Origin: Pedobacter cryophilus
Lineage (GTDB): Bacteria > Bacteroidota > Bacteroidia > Sphingobacteriales > Sphingobacteriaceae
Direction of reading: 5' to 3'
Length of the DNA stretch: 64,000 nucleotides
NCBI RefSeq assembly: GCF_005116455.1
Contig: NZ_SWBP01000002.1
Location: forward strand, 186,001-250,000
The notes under the pieces are model-generated. The model made no database searches and was not told where the DNA came from. It saw only the letters and a program-made list of their open reading frames with translations. Position numbers and translations under genes: made by a program. Numbering within the stretch: the first letter of the stretch is position 1; every line of letters begins with the position of its first letter. Positions 54,304 through 62,846 of the stretch are shown here, in pieces.

Positions 54304-54345
54304 AACCAATTATAAACCTAAATTAAACGAAAGGCATTTCTAAAA

Positions 54346-54393
54346 TGCAATGAGGTAATCCTCTAATTGCATGGTGTAAAAGTAACACCATGC
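54346..54393. other. Two abutting hairpins upstream of the HMA-AraC gene
   Basis: TGCAAT-GAGG...CCTC-ATTGCA (54346-54371) is directly followed by GCATGGTGT/ACACCATGC (54369-54377, 54385-54393), a perfect 9-bp stem. The two share a few bases and could be alternative folds. They lie about 150 bp before the regulator start, in a 321-bp spacer with no gene. Confidence 0.45.
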
Positions 54394-54541
54394 TGTTAAT
54401 TAATTGTCACTAAATTGTCATGAAATTATTAAATACTAAATGTTATCTTCGTTTTATTGTTAAATAATCATGAAATAATATCAATTTATATGATATTTAT
54501 AATATTATTTTAAATAATTGAATCATAATGTAATTAAAAGT

Positions 54542-55141
54542 ATGAGTTCAAAAAAAATGAAAACGCCAGAAAAAGAAACTACTCTATTTATAAAAAATAT
54601 GGTTTGCCCCAGGTGTATTAAAGCTGTTTGGGAAGAGTTAGAGCAATTAAATTACGAAGTGATAGATGTTTTTTTGGGTGTAGCAAGAGTAAAAGGACTT
54701 GTAAATGAGGGTGATATAGCTCAAGTTTTGTTAGCTAATGGATTTGAATTACTAAATGATAAAGACGAAAAGTTAATTGAGCGTATTAAAACAAACATTA
54801 TTGCTTTGGTTCAATCAAAAGATCCGCTTATTCAACAAAATCTTTCTGTTTGGCTAGCCAAACAATTAGATACAGAGTATCAGCATTTAAGTACACTGTT
54901 TTCTGCCGTTGAAGGAATTACTATAGAAAGGTATTTTATTTTGCAACGTTTAGAAAAAGTAAAGGAATTATTAGTGTACAATGAACTAAGCTTAAAAGAA
55001 ATTGCTTTTCAATTAGGGTTTAGCAGTATTGCTCATCTATCTGCTCAGTTTAAAAAAATGACTGGTTTTACCACTACTTATTTTAAAGAAATGGGTAACA
55101 GCAAAAGAAAATCATTAGATAATGTGATTCAGCCGTCCTAA
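54542..55141 (+). CDS. AraC-type regulator with an N-terminal HMA-like metal-binding domain
   Basis: The start is ATG 54542 (MSSKKMKTPEK); a TTG 24 bp upstream is less likely. In 199 residues the protein has an N-terminal HMA-like domain (about 12-75) with the CxxC site MVCPRC (Cys22, Cys25). An AraC-type DNA-binding domain with two HTH motifs follows (about 95-190: LSLKEIAFQLGFSSIAHLSAQFKKMTGFTTTYFKE). It sits directly upstream of copA and copZ, so it is probably a Cu(I)- or Ag(I)-responsive activator that senses metal with its own HMA domain. A terminator follows it, and direct repeats between it and copA are candidate operators. Confidence 0.85.
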   Translation: MSSKKMKTPEKETTLFIKNMVCPRCIKAVWEELEQLNYEVIDVFLGVARVKGLVNEGDIAQVLLANGFELLNDKDEKLIERIKTNIIALVQSKDPLIQQNLSVWLAKQLDTEYQHLSTLFSAVEGITIERYFILQRLEKVKELLVYNELSLKEIAFQLGFSSIAHLSAQFKKMTGFTTTYFKEMGNSKRKSLDNVIQPS

Positions 55142-55144
55142 AAT

Positions 55145-55173
55145 TATATAACTCGTTTTATAAACTATATAAC
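55145..55173 (+). promoter_or_regulatory. Direct repeats TATATAAC 21 bp apart upstream of copA
   Basis: TATATAAC occurs at 55145-55152 and 55166-55173, in the same orientation and two helical turns apart. The downstream copy ends 20 bp before the copA minus-7 box, where an AraC-type activator would touch RNA polymerase. The neighbouring gene encodes such a regulator. Confidence 0.55.
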
Positions 55174-55174
55174 A

Positions 55175-55200
55175 AGCGCTATTTCTTTAGCGCTATTTTT
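55175..55200 (+). terminator. Terminator of the HMA-AraC gene, overlapping the copA promoter
   Basis: AGCGCTA (55175-55181) pairs with TAGCGCT (55188-55194) around TTTCTT, and ATTTTT follows. The T-tail is part of the copA minus-7 box. Confidence 0.7.
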
Positions 55201-55201
55201 G
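55194..55201 (+). promoter_or_regulatory. Minus-7 box of copA
   Basis: TATTTTTG matches TAnnTTTG and ends 19 bp before the copA ATG. No good minus-33 TTTG is present; that position lies next to the TATATAAC repeat, as expected for an activator-dependent promoter. Confidence 0.6.
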
Positions 55202-55220
55202 TGGTGTTATTATAAATATC

Positions 55221-57419
55221 ATGAAAACTCAAAAAGAAATTTTTCCAGTAGTAGGCATGTCTTGTGCTTCTTGCGCCATAAGTGTAGAAAGTATGGTTTC
55301 CGCAACAAAAGGTGTGAAAAGTGCAAGTGTAAATTATGCTAATGAACAATTGCAGGTAGAGTATGATGCTGAGGATACCAATCCACAAAAAATTAAAGAA
55401 GCTGTTTTAGCTATAGGTTATGATTTGCTTATTCAAGCTAGTACGGCAAAAGATGAGCAGGCAGAATTACAAGAAAAGCAACTCAAAAAATTAAAAAGTA
55501 ATATTCTTTGGGCCACTATTTTCACCATTCCGGTGGTGGTTTTAGCCATGTTTGGGATGCACATTCCTTATGCAAATTTGGTGATGTTGGTGTTAAGCAC
55601 CCCTGTAATTTTTGTTTTTGGTAAATCTTTTTTTAGTAGCGCATTTAAATTGGCTAAATACGGTAAAGCCAATATGGATACTTTGGTGGCTTTAAGTACC
55701 GGAATAGCCTGGGTTTTTAGTGTTTTTAATACTTTTTTTGGTGATTTTTGGCTCAATAGACGTTTAACGCCTCATGTTTATTTCGAAGCCGCGGCGGTAG
55801 TTATCCTTTTTATCATGTTAGGGAAATTATTAGAAGAAAGGGCGAAATCTAATACTTCGCAAGCCATTAAGAAGCTCATCGGTCTACAGCCAAAAACAGT
55901 TTTGGTGATAAGAGACGGAAATGAAATGACCATAAAAATTGAAGAAGTAAGAATTGGAGATCGGGTTTTAGTAAAATCAGGAGAGAAAATTGCAGTTGAT
56001 GGAAAGGTCATAGACGGGCACTCTTACGTAGACGAATCTATGATTAGTGGAGAGCCTATTCCGGTAGAGAAATCTACAGATGACAAAGTTTTTGCAGGTA
56101 CCATCAACCAAAAAGGAAGTTTCAGCTTTACAGCCGAAAAAGTAGGTGCCGATACTTTGTTGGCTCATATTATTAAAATGGTACAAGAAGCGCAGGGTTC
56201 TAAAGCTCCGGTGCAAAAATTGGTTGATAAAATTGCCGGCATATTTGTCCCCGTGGTAATGGTGATAGCGCTCATTACTTTTTTTATATGGATGTTTTTT
56301 GGTGGTGAGAACGGGGTTACACAAGGTTTAATGACTATGGTTACCGTTTTGGTAATTGCTTGCCCTTGTGCTTTGGGTTTGGCCACGCCAACAGCAATAA
56401 TGGTAGGAGTGGGTAAAGGTGCCGAAAACGGAATTTTAGTGAAAGATGCCGAAGGTTTAGAGCAAGCCCAACATATAAATGCCATTATCTTAGATAAAAC
56501 CGGAACCATTACCGAGGGAAAACCTAGTGTAGCAGAGACTTTTTGGTTGAATAATGAAGAAACTCTAAAAGGTATTTTATTAGGTTTAGAACAAAAATCT
56601 GAGCATCCTTTGGCCTTATCAATCGTTCAAAAATTAAAGAAAGAGGAAGTAAAAGAAACTCAAATTCAAGATTTTGAAAGCTTAACAGGCAGAGGAGTGA
56701 AGGCTAAAGTGAAAGATGAGTTTTACTATGTGGGCAGCCATGGTTTAATGAAAGATCTCCAAATTGATATTCAAAAGCCAGAAATAGCCAATTGGAGCAA
56801 TAAAGCATATACCATTATTTACTTTTCTTCGGCAACAGCATTAATAGCTGCGTTTGCAATTTCTGATCCTATTAAAATGAGTTCTAAAAAAGCCATTCAA
56901 GATTTAAAAGATTTAGGAATTGACGTTTATATGCTTACCGGAGATGCAGAATCCACAGCTAAAGCTGTAGCAAATGAAGTTGGAATTACAAATTATAAAG
57001 CAGATGTTTTACCTGCTGATAAAGCCGAGTTTATTAAGAAATTACAAGCCGAAGGTAAAAAGGTAGCAATGGTTGGGGATGGAATTAATGATGCTCATGC
57101 TTTGGCTCAAGCCGATGTTTCTATTGCCATGGGCAAAGGTTCTGATATTGCTATTGATGTGGCTAAAATCACTTTAATATCTTCTGAACTGGATAAAGTG
57201 CCGCAAGCCATTTCGCTATCTAAACAAACAGTAAAAGTGATTAAACAAAATTTATTTTGGGCTTTTATTTATAATGTAATAGGCATTCCTATAGCCGCTG
57301 GGGTATTATTTCCTATCAACGGCTTTTTATTAAACCCTATGATAGCTGGCGCTGCAATGGCTTTAAGTTCTGTGTCAGTAGTCACCAACAGTTTAAGACT
57401 AAAATTTATGAAATTGTAG
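55221..57419 (+). CDS. copA: Copper-exporting P1B-type ATPase
   Basis: CopA pumps Cu(I) (or Ag(I)) out of the cytosol. The 732-residue protein has one N-terminal HMA domain with GMSCASC (Cys15 and Cys18 region) and eight membrane helices. It has the ion-binding CPC motif in IACPCALGLATP (Cys381, Cys383) and the phosphorylation site Asp425 in DKTGT. The HP motif follows (SEHPLAL), then GDGINDAHALAQADVSIAMG in the hinge and the two C-terminal helices. All key residues are present. The gene follows the HMA-AraC regulator and precedes a small HMA chaperone gene, forming a compact copper-resistance module. Confidence 0.96.
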   Translation: MKTQKEIFPVVGMSCASCAISVESMVSATKGVKSASVNYANEQLQVEYDAEDTNPQKIKEAVLAIGYDLLIQASTAKDEQAELQEKQLKKLKSNILWATIFTIPVVVLAMFGMHIPYANLVMLVLSTPVIFVFGKSFFSSAFKLAKYGKANMDTLVALSTGIAWVFSVFNTFFGDFWLNRRLTPHVYFEAAAVVILFIMLGKLLEERAKSNTSQAIKKLIGLQPKTVLVIRDGNEMTIKIEEVRIGDRVLVKSGEKIAVDGKVIDGHSYVDESMISGEPIPVEKSTDDKVFAGTINQKGSFSFTAEKVGADTLLAHIIKMVQEAQGSKAPVQKLVDKIAGIFVPVVMVIALITFFIWMFFGGENGVTQGLMTMVTVLVIACPCALGLATPTAIMVGVGKGAENGILVKDAEGLEQAQHINAIILDKTGTITEGKPSVAETFWLNNEETLKGILLGLEQKSEHPLALSIVQKLKKEEVKETQIQDFESLTGRGVKAKVKDEFYYVGSHGLMKDLQIDIQKPEIANWSNKAYTIIYFSSATALIAAFAISDPIKMSSKKAIQDLKDLGIDVYMLTGDAESTAKAVANEVGITNYKADVLPADKAEFIKKLQAEGKKVAMVGDGINDAHALAQADVSIAMGKGSDIAIDVAKITLISSELDKVPQAISLSKQTVKVIKQNLFWAFIYNVIGIPIAAGVLFPINGFLLNPMIAGAAMALSSVSVVTNSLRLKFMKL

Positions 57420-57420
57420 G

Positions 57421-57510
57421 TTGGTTATCAGTTACCAGTTTTGGGTTATCAGTTTTTGGTATTCCGTAATCGGTATCTAATAATCAGTTAATAATATTAT
57501 TCCACCAAAA
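57421..57510. repeat. Word-like repeat between copA and the chaperone gene
   Basis: GGTTATCAGTT occurs twice within 30 bp, separated by ACCAGTTTTG, and is followed by TGGTATTCCGTAATCGGTAT and AATCAGTTAATAAT. The 124-bp spacer may still be transcribed from the copA promoter. Confidence 0.5.
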
Positions 57511-57543
57511 TTCAATTATTCAATCATTAATAAAATAACAAAT

Positions 57544-57753
57544 ATGGAAACCTTAAAATTTAAAACAAGTTTAAAATGTAGCGGATGTGTGGCTGCTATT
57601 CAATCAAAAATGGATGAATTAGAAAATGTTAAAAAATGGGAAGTGGATTTAACGCAACCCGTAAAAATTTTGACAGTAGAAGGCGATCATTTAAATGAAG
57701 AAGAAATTATCAAGACTTTGAAAGATGCGGGTTACAGCGCAAATAAAATGTAG
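57544..57753 (+). CDS. CopZ-like copper chaperone (HMA domain)
   Basis: The 69-residue protein is a single heavy-metal-associated domain. It starts ETLKFKTSLKCSGCVAAIQ, with the CxxC metal site at Cys12 and Cys15, and ends in a helix and strand (EEEIIKTLKDAGYSANKM). It would carry Cu(I) to CopA and perhaps to the HMA domain of the regulator. It lies 124 bp after copA, with a word-like repeat in the gap. Confidence 0.9.
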   Translation: METLKFKTSLKCSGCVAAIQSKMDELENVKKWEVDLTQPVKILTVEGDHLNEEEIIKTLKDAGYSANKM

Positions 57754-57801
57754 AAACTATCTTTATATTTAGGGGTTATTAAATGATCACAAAAAATAGG
57801 G

Positions 57802-60672
57802 ATGAAAACTAGTAAACTTTTTTACCAATTAGCGTTTCTAATTATTCTTTTTCATTCCTCATTTGTGTCTTCTGATGAAAATCAAGCTTTAAAACCTTAC
57901 CAATTACCTAAAGGCGTAACTGCTAAAGATTATTTAGCCAACACCTTAATTATCAAGTATAAAAATGTGCCGTTACAGGGTGTTAAAACTTTTGGTAATG
58001 ATTCAAAAAATTCCTCAAACAGTATAAAAATAACTTATCAAAAGCCTATTCTGGTTTTCGGAGATTTAGCTGTAAAAACATTAGCAGATCAACAAAAAAT
58101 TAATGACAACGGTTTAAACCGAATTTTTGAAGTCGGTTTTGAAAGTGATATTTCTATTGAGCAGGTGATTAATGAAGTTTTAAAAGACCCAGGTATAGAA
58201 TACGCCGAGCCTCGTTTTATCTATCAAACCAGTACTACCCCAAATGATGTGGATTATGTTGCTGGTTTTCAAAATTATCTTGATCAGGTAAAAGCGCCAC
58301 AAGCTTGGGACATTCAGCCCAATGCAAACGGCGTTATTATAGCCATTGTAGATTCGGGATCTGATTTGCAGCATGTAGATTTAGCTACTAATATTTATCA
58401 AAATACGGCTGATCCTGCCAATGGTATTGATGATGATAATGACGGCTACATTGATAATTTTAGAGGTTGGGATTTTGTAGGTACATCAGCGGCTAATGTT
58501 GTAGAAGATAATAACCCAGATGTTCCTGCCGATTCTTTAGACCACGGAATTCATGTGAGCGGTTTGGCTTCTGCGGTAACTAATAATTCTATCGGAATTT
58601 CTAGTATCGCACAAACAGCTAAATTAATGATTTTAAAAGTGGGTGCTGATGATAATGCCAGGGCAATTTATCGTGGTTACGACGGAATTATATACGCCGC
58701 CAACCATGGAGCCAAAATTATCAATTGTTCTTGGGGAGGGCCGGGTGGCGGTGCTTTTGGTCAGGATGTAATTAATTATGCGGTAAGCAAAGGCTGTTTG
58801 GTGGTTGCGGCAGCAGGTAATGATGGGGATAGGGAACTCATTTATCCGGCGGCTTACAAAGGTGCATTTACGGTAGCCAACGTAAGGGCTGATGATGTAA
58901 AATCATCATCTTCAAGTTATGGTTATCACGTTTCAATTTCTTCTCCTGGAGCTTCCATTTATAGTACCGTAAATAGAGATAGATACGGTTATAAAAGCGG
59001 TACTTCTATGGCTACGCCAATTGTTTCTAGCGCTGCGGCTTTGGTGCTGGCTAAAAATCCCGGTTTAACCGGAGTGCAAGTTGGAGAATTGTTAAGGTTA
59101 AATACCGATGATATTTCTAGTATCAGCGGGAATAGTAATTTTCAAGATCAATTGGGTAATGGCAGATTAAATGTTTTTAAAGCATTAAATGCGATGAATA
59201 TGCCGTCTTTAAGAAATCAAAAAACAACCATAAGCGATAAGTCTTTGGGCGCTTACGCCATTGGCGATACCTTAAGCTACTACTTTGATTTAAAAAATGT
59301 TTTGCAAGCAAGTAGTGATATCAACGTGACTTTAAGTAGCACAAATGCTAGTGTGCAAGTGCTTAATGCAACCTTAACAACGGGTGCTTTTGCGGCATCA
59401 GAAACTAAAAAAATAGGTCCGTTTAAAGTGGTGGTTAAGCAAGGCACATTAGACAATACCTCCGTATTATTTAAATTGAGTTATAGTTCTATTTCTTCCT
59501 CTTATCAAGACAAAGAATTTTTTAATACTACCGTAAATTTAGATTATCAAAATATTACTGTAAATAAGGTTTATACCACTATTACCAGTAACGGAAGGGT
59601 AGGTTTTAGCGGCGATAATGCTTCCAACGGTTTGGGTTTTGTGTACAAAGATTTTTCTTTATTGTACGAAGCTGCGCTAATGATAGGAAATGCTGCCGAT
59701 AAGGTTTCTAATAATGCCCGGGGCATAAACGGTGTGGTAGATAATCATTTTAATAAAGTGGTGAGGGTGGGTAAGATTAACAATTCTGTAGCTGCTTATG
59801 AAGGGGTAGCCACCTCAAGTGATTTGCTAAGTCCTTCACCTTTAAATATTGAAGTAAAAAACCGACAAATTGCTTATAAGGATTCTCCTGATGATAAATA
59901 TGTGGTGGTAGAATATGAGATTTTTAACAAAAGCACCGCCACAATTAATAATATTTACGTGGCTTTATTTACCGATTGGGATGTAGATGATGGTACAAAA
60001 AATTTAGTTAAATATGATGCCGGTTTAAAAATGGGCTACACTTATGCATCTACGCCGCTTTCTCCATATGCGGGTGTAAAGCTGCTATCTGCGGAAGCTA
60101 ATCCGCTATTTTATCCTTTATCTTATCAAGTTGCCAGTGATCTTTTGCAGGATGGAAGCTTTACCATTGCTGAGAAATATCAAACTTTATCTAGCGGAGT
60201 TGGGGCAACATCTTTAGGATCTGGAAATGGTTTAGATGTGATGTTTGTGATTGGAAACGGAACTTACAGCATCCCGGTAAACGGATCTGTAAAAGTTGCA
60301 TTTGCTTTTATTGCAGGAGATAATATAACAGATATCAGTAATTCGGCAATTGTTGCACAGGCTAAATACACCCAATTATTAACCGCAGTGGAGCCGGTTT
60401 TTACGGCTAAAGGTTTTGATGTTGCCCAAAATTTTCCAAATCCGGTAAAGCAAGAAACGCAAATTTCAATATACCTTCCCGGCAACGGAAAAACAACTAT
60501 AGAGATTTATGATTTAACCGGAAAAAAGATTTTTACTTTATTAAACGCAGAACTTAAAAAAGGAACGCACTCTTTTAATTTAGATGCTTCTAACTTAAAC
60601 AGCGGAATTTATTTCTACAAAACAAGTTTTGAGGGATTAGAAAAAGTGATGAAAATGGTGGTTATTAAATAA
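57802..60672 (+). CDS. Secreted S8 subtilisin-like protease with T9SS sorting domain
   Basis: The 956-residue protein has a signal peptide (to about 25) and an inhibitor-type propeptide (about 40-140, ANTLIIKYKN ... PGIEYAEPRFIYQ). The S8 peptidase domain follows, with the complete triad: Asp184 (IVDSGSD), His248 (DHGIHVSG) and Ser402 (SGTSMATP), and the oxyanion Asn in AAGNDGD. A large beta-sandwich region (about 480-865) leads to a C-terminal T9SS sorting domain (NFPNPVKQETQISIYLPGNGKTTIEIYDLTGK ... KMVVIK). It is predicted to be exported by the T9SS and activated by removal of its propeptide. It overlaps no neighbour, and its stop lies 1 bp from the end of the converging tdk gene. Confidence 0.93.
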   Translation: MKTSKLFYQLAFLIILFHSSFVSSDENQALKPYQLPKGVTAKDYLANTLIIKYKNVPLQGVKTFGNDSKNSSNSIKITYQKPILVFGDLAVKTLADQQKINDNGLNRIFEVGFESDISIEQVINEVLKDPGIEYAEPRFIYQTSTTPNDVDYVAGFQNYLDQVKAPQAWDIQPNANGVIIAIVDSGSDLQHVDLATNIYQNTADPANGIDDDNDGYIDNFRGWDFVGTSAANVVEDNNPDVPADSLDHGIHVSGLASAVTNNSIGISSIAQTAKLMILKVGADDNARAIYRGYDGIIYAANHGAKIINCSWGGPGGGAFGQDVINYAVSKGCLVVAAAGNDGDRELIYPAAYKGAFTVANVRADDVKSSSSSYGYHVSISSPGASIYSTVNRDRYGYKSGTSMATPIVSSAAALVLAKNPGLTGVQVGELLRLNTDDISSISGNSNFQDQLGNGRLNVFKALNAMNMPSLRNQKTTISDKSLGAYAIGDTLSYYFDLKNVLQASSDINVTLSSTNASVQVLNATLTTGAFAASETKKIGPFKVVVKQGTLDNTSVLFKLSYSSISSSYQDKEFFNTTVNLDYQNITVNKVYTTITSNGRVGFSGDNASNGLGFVYKDFSLLYEAALMIGNAADKVSNNARGINGVVDNHFNKVVRVGKINNSVAAYEGVATSSDLLSPSPLNIEVKNRQIAYKDSPDDKYVVVEYEIFNKSTATINNIYVALFTDWDVDDGTKNLVKYDAGLKMGYTYASTPLSPYAGVKLLSAEANPLFYPLSYQVASDLLQDGSFTIAEKYQTLSSGVGATSLGSGNGLDVMFVIGNGTYSIPVNGSVKVAFAFIAGDNITDISNSAIVAQAKYTQLLTAVEPVFTAKGFDVAQNFPNPVKQETQISIYLPGNGKTTIEIYDLTGKKIFTLLNAELKKGTHSFNLDASNLNSGIYFYKTSFEGLEKVMKMVVIK

Positions 60673-60673
60673 C

Positions 60674-61249
60674 TTAAATACTGTTGAAACAAGCCCTGCA
60701 TCTGGGTTCGTAACTTTCTTTTTCGCCTAACATTAATTGGTTTTTATTCTCTACCAATCTATAGCTAAAAAGTGCTGGTCCGCCACATTTCATACATACT
60801 GCATGTACTTTGGTCACTTCTTCTGCAATGGCCATTAAGGCTGGCATTGGCCCAAAAGGTTTTCCGGTAAAGTCCATATCTAAGCCAGCAATAATTACTC
60901 TAACCCCTTTATTAGCCAGTTTTACGCATACCTCTGGTAATTCATCGTCAAAAAATTGAGCTTCGTCTATCCCAACAATTTGGGTGTTGCTGCCATACAA
61001 TAAAATAGCAGAAGAATGGTCAACCGGAGTAGAATGAATGGAGTTTAAATCATGAGAAACTACCGCAGTTTCATCATAACGGGTATCAGTTTTTGGTTTA
61101 AAAATCTCGACTTGTAATTTAGCAATTTGTGCTCTTCTTAATCTTCTAATCAGTTCTTCGGTTTTGCCAGAAAACATAGAACCGCAAATTACTTCAATGC
61201 TTCCGCCAAACTCATTTCTTCTTCTCAATCTTTCGTCGCCAAACAACAT
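60674..61249 (-). CDS. tdk: Thymidine kinase (type II)
   Basis: The enzyme phosphorylates thymidine to dTMP in the salvage pathway. The 191-residue protein has the P-loop GSMFSGKT (23-30), the VGIDEAQFF Walker B-like segment with the catalytic Glu, and the lasso-loop region. The zinc-binding Cys sites are CMKCG and CRACF, though the usual third and fourth Cys are spread in this family. The 14 residues before [16 protein letters not shown] are a little long but normal for Bacteroidetes. It converges with the protease gene. Confidence 0.96.
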   Translation of the reverse strand: MLFGDERLRRRNEFGGSIEVICGSMFSGKTEELIRRLRRAQIAKLQVEIFKPKTDTRYDETAVVSHDLNSIHSTPVDHSSAILLYGSNTQIVGIDEAQFFDDELPEVCVKLANKGVRVIIAGLDMDFTGKPFGPMPALMAIAEEVTKVHAVCMKCGGPALFSYRLVENKNQLMLGEKESYEPRCRACFNSI

Positions 61250-61301
61250 ATATAATCCTAAACTTGATGTGTACCTTTCGGCTAATATCAGAATTATATG
61301 T

Positions 61302-61309
61302 TATTTTTG
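61302..61309 (+). promoter_or_regulatory. Minus-7 box upstream of the acidic protein gene
   Basis: TATTTTTG matches TAnnTTTG, 46 bp before the ATG at 61356. The minus-33 position shows only TTTC. Confidence 0.45.
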
Positions 61310-61355
61310 ATAGCGTTTTACCAACAATAATACTTATTACATACGTTTTTATATC

Positions 61356-62351
61356 ATGATGAATCAGCAGGAAATTCTTAGAAAGATAGGTCATATCATC
61401 CAGGAGTTAAATGACCAGCAACAGTATTTAAGTAACACCTCTAAAATCAATCTGTTAGAATTGGAATTGTTTACCGCCAATGCTGATTTTTTGATCGACC
61501 ATATAGAGATTTTAAAGAAGTTGAATAGCCAGGGAAGCGAGACAAAAGTTATTGAGGAACAGGTAGAAACAAAAGCAAAAGAGTTTTTTGAAGAGGAACT
61601 CGTGATTGAAAAAGTAGTGGTTTATCCTCCTGATTTAATCCCAGATGAGGAAGATGAGGAATTGGAAGAAATACAAGAACCAAGAGAAAAGCCATTTTTT
61701 GCGTTCTCATTAGAAGAAGAACCGGTAGAAATGGTTTTTGATTTTGAAAAGAAAATACCAGTTGAGGAAGTTTTTGATAGAGAATTAAGTGAAGAAGAGA
61801 AGGAAGTTTTAAAAGCAAAATCAAATTTTCCAGAAGAAGTGGTTCCTATTATAGAGGAAGAAGAAGGTCCCGAGCCTTATTTGATTATTCAGGAAAAAGA
61901 GAAGGAAGCTGTAGTTGAGGAAGAAGTTTTTGCGGAAATTATAGACGAAGAGGCTTTTATTGTGGAAGAAGAAGTAGTTGAAGAGGAGGAGGAGGAAATT
62001 CTTATCAAAGAAAATGTTAAACCAACAGTAGTAACTATAGAACCTAAAATGACTTTGAATGATTTGCTTTCTTCAAAGAAAGATCAGCGTATGCCATCAT
62101 CAAATTTAGGGCAAAAAGCTTCAATTGATCTTAAAACAACCATTAGCTTAAACGATAAAATGATTTTTATTAAAGAGCTTTTTAGTGGTTACAACTTAGC
62201 CTACAGCGAGGCTATTGAAATTCTTAACCGATTTGAATCTTTTGATGCGGCAGATAATTTCTTGCTTAAAAACTATGCTAAAAAGAACAATTGGGAAAAT
62301 AAGCAAGATGTTGTAGACCGTTTTTATGAATATTTGAATAGGAAATTTTAA
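61356..62351 (+). CDS. Acidic protein of unknown function with coiled-coil N-terminus
   Basis: The 331-residue protein starts with a helical segment (about 1-60, QQEILRKIGHIIQELNDQQQYLSNTSKINLLELELF). The middle is extremely rich in Glu and Val (about 70-230, for example EEEVVEEEEEEILI), which suggests an extended acidic linker. The C-terminal 100 residues form a helical domain (DLKTTISLNDKMIFIKELFSGYNLAYSEAIEILNRFESFDAADNFLLKNYAKKNNW) that is conserved, as I recall, in Sphingobacteriales proteins without known function. It has neither signal nor membrane segment, so it is cytosolic. It is divergent from tdk. Confidence 0.75.
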   Translation: MMNQQEILRKIGHIIQELNDQQQYLSNTSKINLLELELFTANADFLIDHIEILKKLNSQGSETKVIEEQVETKAKEFFEEELVIEKVVVYPPDLIPDEEDEELEEIQEPREKPFFAFSLEEEPVEMVFDFEKKIPVEEVFDRELSEEEKEVLKAKSNFPEEVVPIIEEEEGPEPYLIIQEKEKEAVVEEEVFAEIIDEEAFIVEEEVVEEEEEEILIKENVKPTVVTIEPKMTLNDLLSSKKDQRMPSSNLGQKASIDLKTTISLNDKMIFIKELFSGYNLAYSEAIEILNRFESFDAADNFLLKNYAKKNNWENKQDVVDRFYEYLNRKF

Positions 62352-62362
62352 ATAGTTTTTAC

Positions 62363-62665
62363 CGCAAAGGTAAAAGAGAAGAAATCTAAGAGTTCTTCCA
62401 GTTCTCTGTGAATCTCCGCGTCTTTGTGGTTAATTAAATCACGCAAAGAGCGCAAAGTTTAAACGCAAAGTTCGCAAAGGTAAAAGAGCGAAGAAATATA
62501 TGCGTCCTTCCAGCTTTCTGTGAATCTCCGTGTCTCTGTGGTTAATTATTTCACGCAAAGAGCGCAAAGTTTAAGCGCAAAGTTCGCAAAGAGCAAAAAA
62601 GAAGAAATATAAGCGTCCAACTTTCTACGAATATCAGAATCTCTGTGGTTTATTCTTAAAATAAA
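62363..62665. repeat. Tandem repeat of about 111 bp (2.5 copies)
   Basis: Copies start at 62363, 62473 and 62585 with CGCAAAGG/CGCAAAGAG, at spacings of 110 and 112. Each contains CTTCCAG, CTGTGAATCTCCG, CTGTGGTTAATTA and CACGCAAAGAGCGCAAAG. The last copy is incomplete and more diverged. The spacer 62352-62846 has no gene. Words such as CTGTGGTT and GCAAAGAG also link it to the repeat at 44371. Confidence 0.85.
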
Positions 62666-62846
62666 TTGCCAAATATTAACTGTGAACCTACTTCACAATT
62701 TCTAATCTCATTTTTCATATTTAACGTCTTACAGGGTTGTTTTTTGTGAACTTTGGTTTACAATTTGTCAATCTTACTTTTCATCAAAAAATAAATGATC
62801 TATCTTGATAATTAATTTGTTTATAAGAATAATTAATTGCTTCGAT

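Noticed and set aside
61549-61824. Antisense Leu/Pro-rich frame under the acidic protein gene
   Set aside because: It is the complement of the Glu-rich codons and has no features of a real membrane protein.
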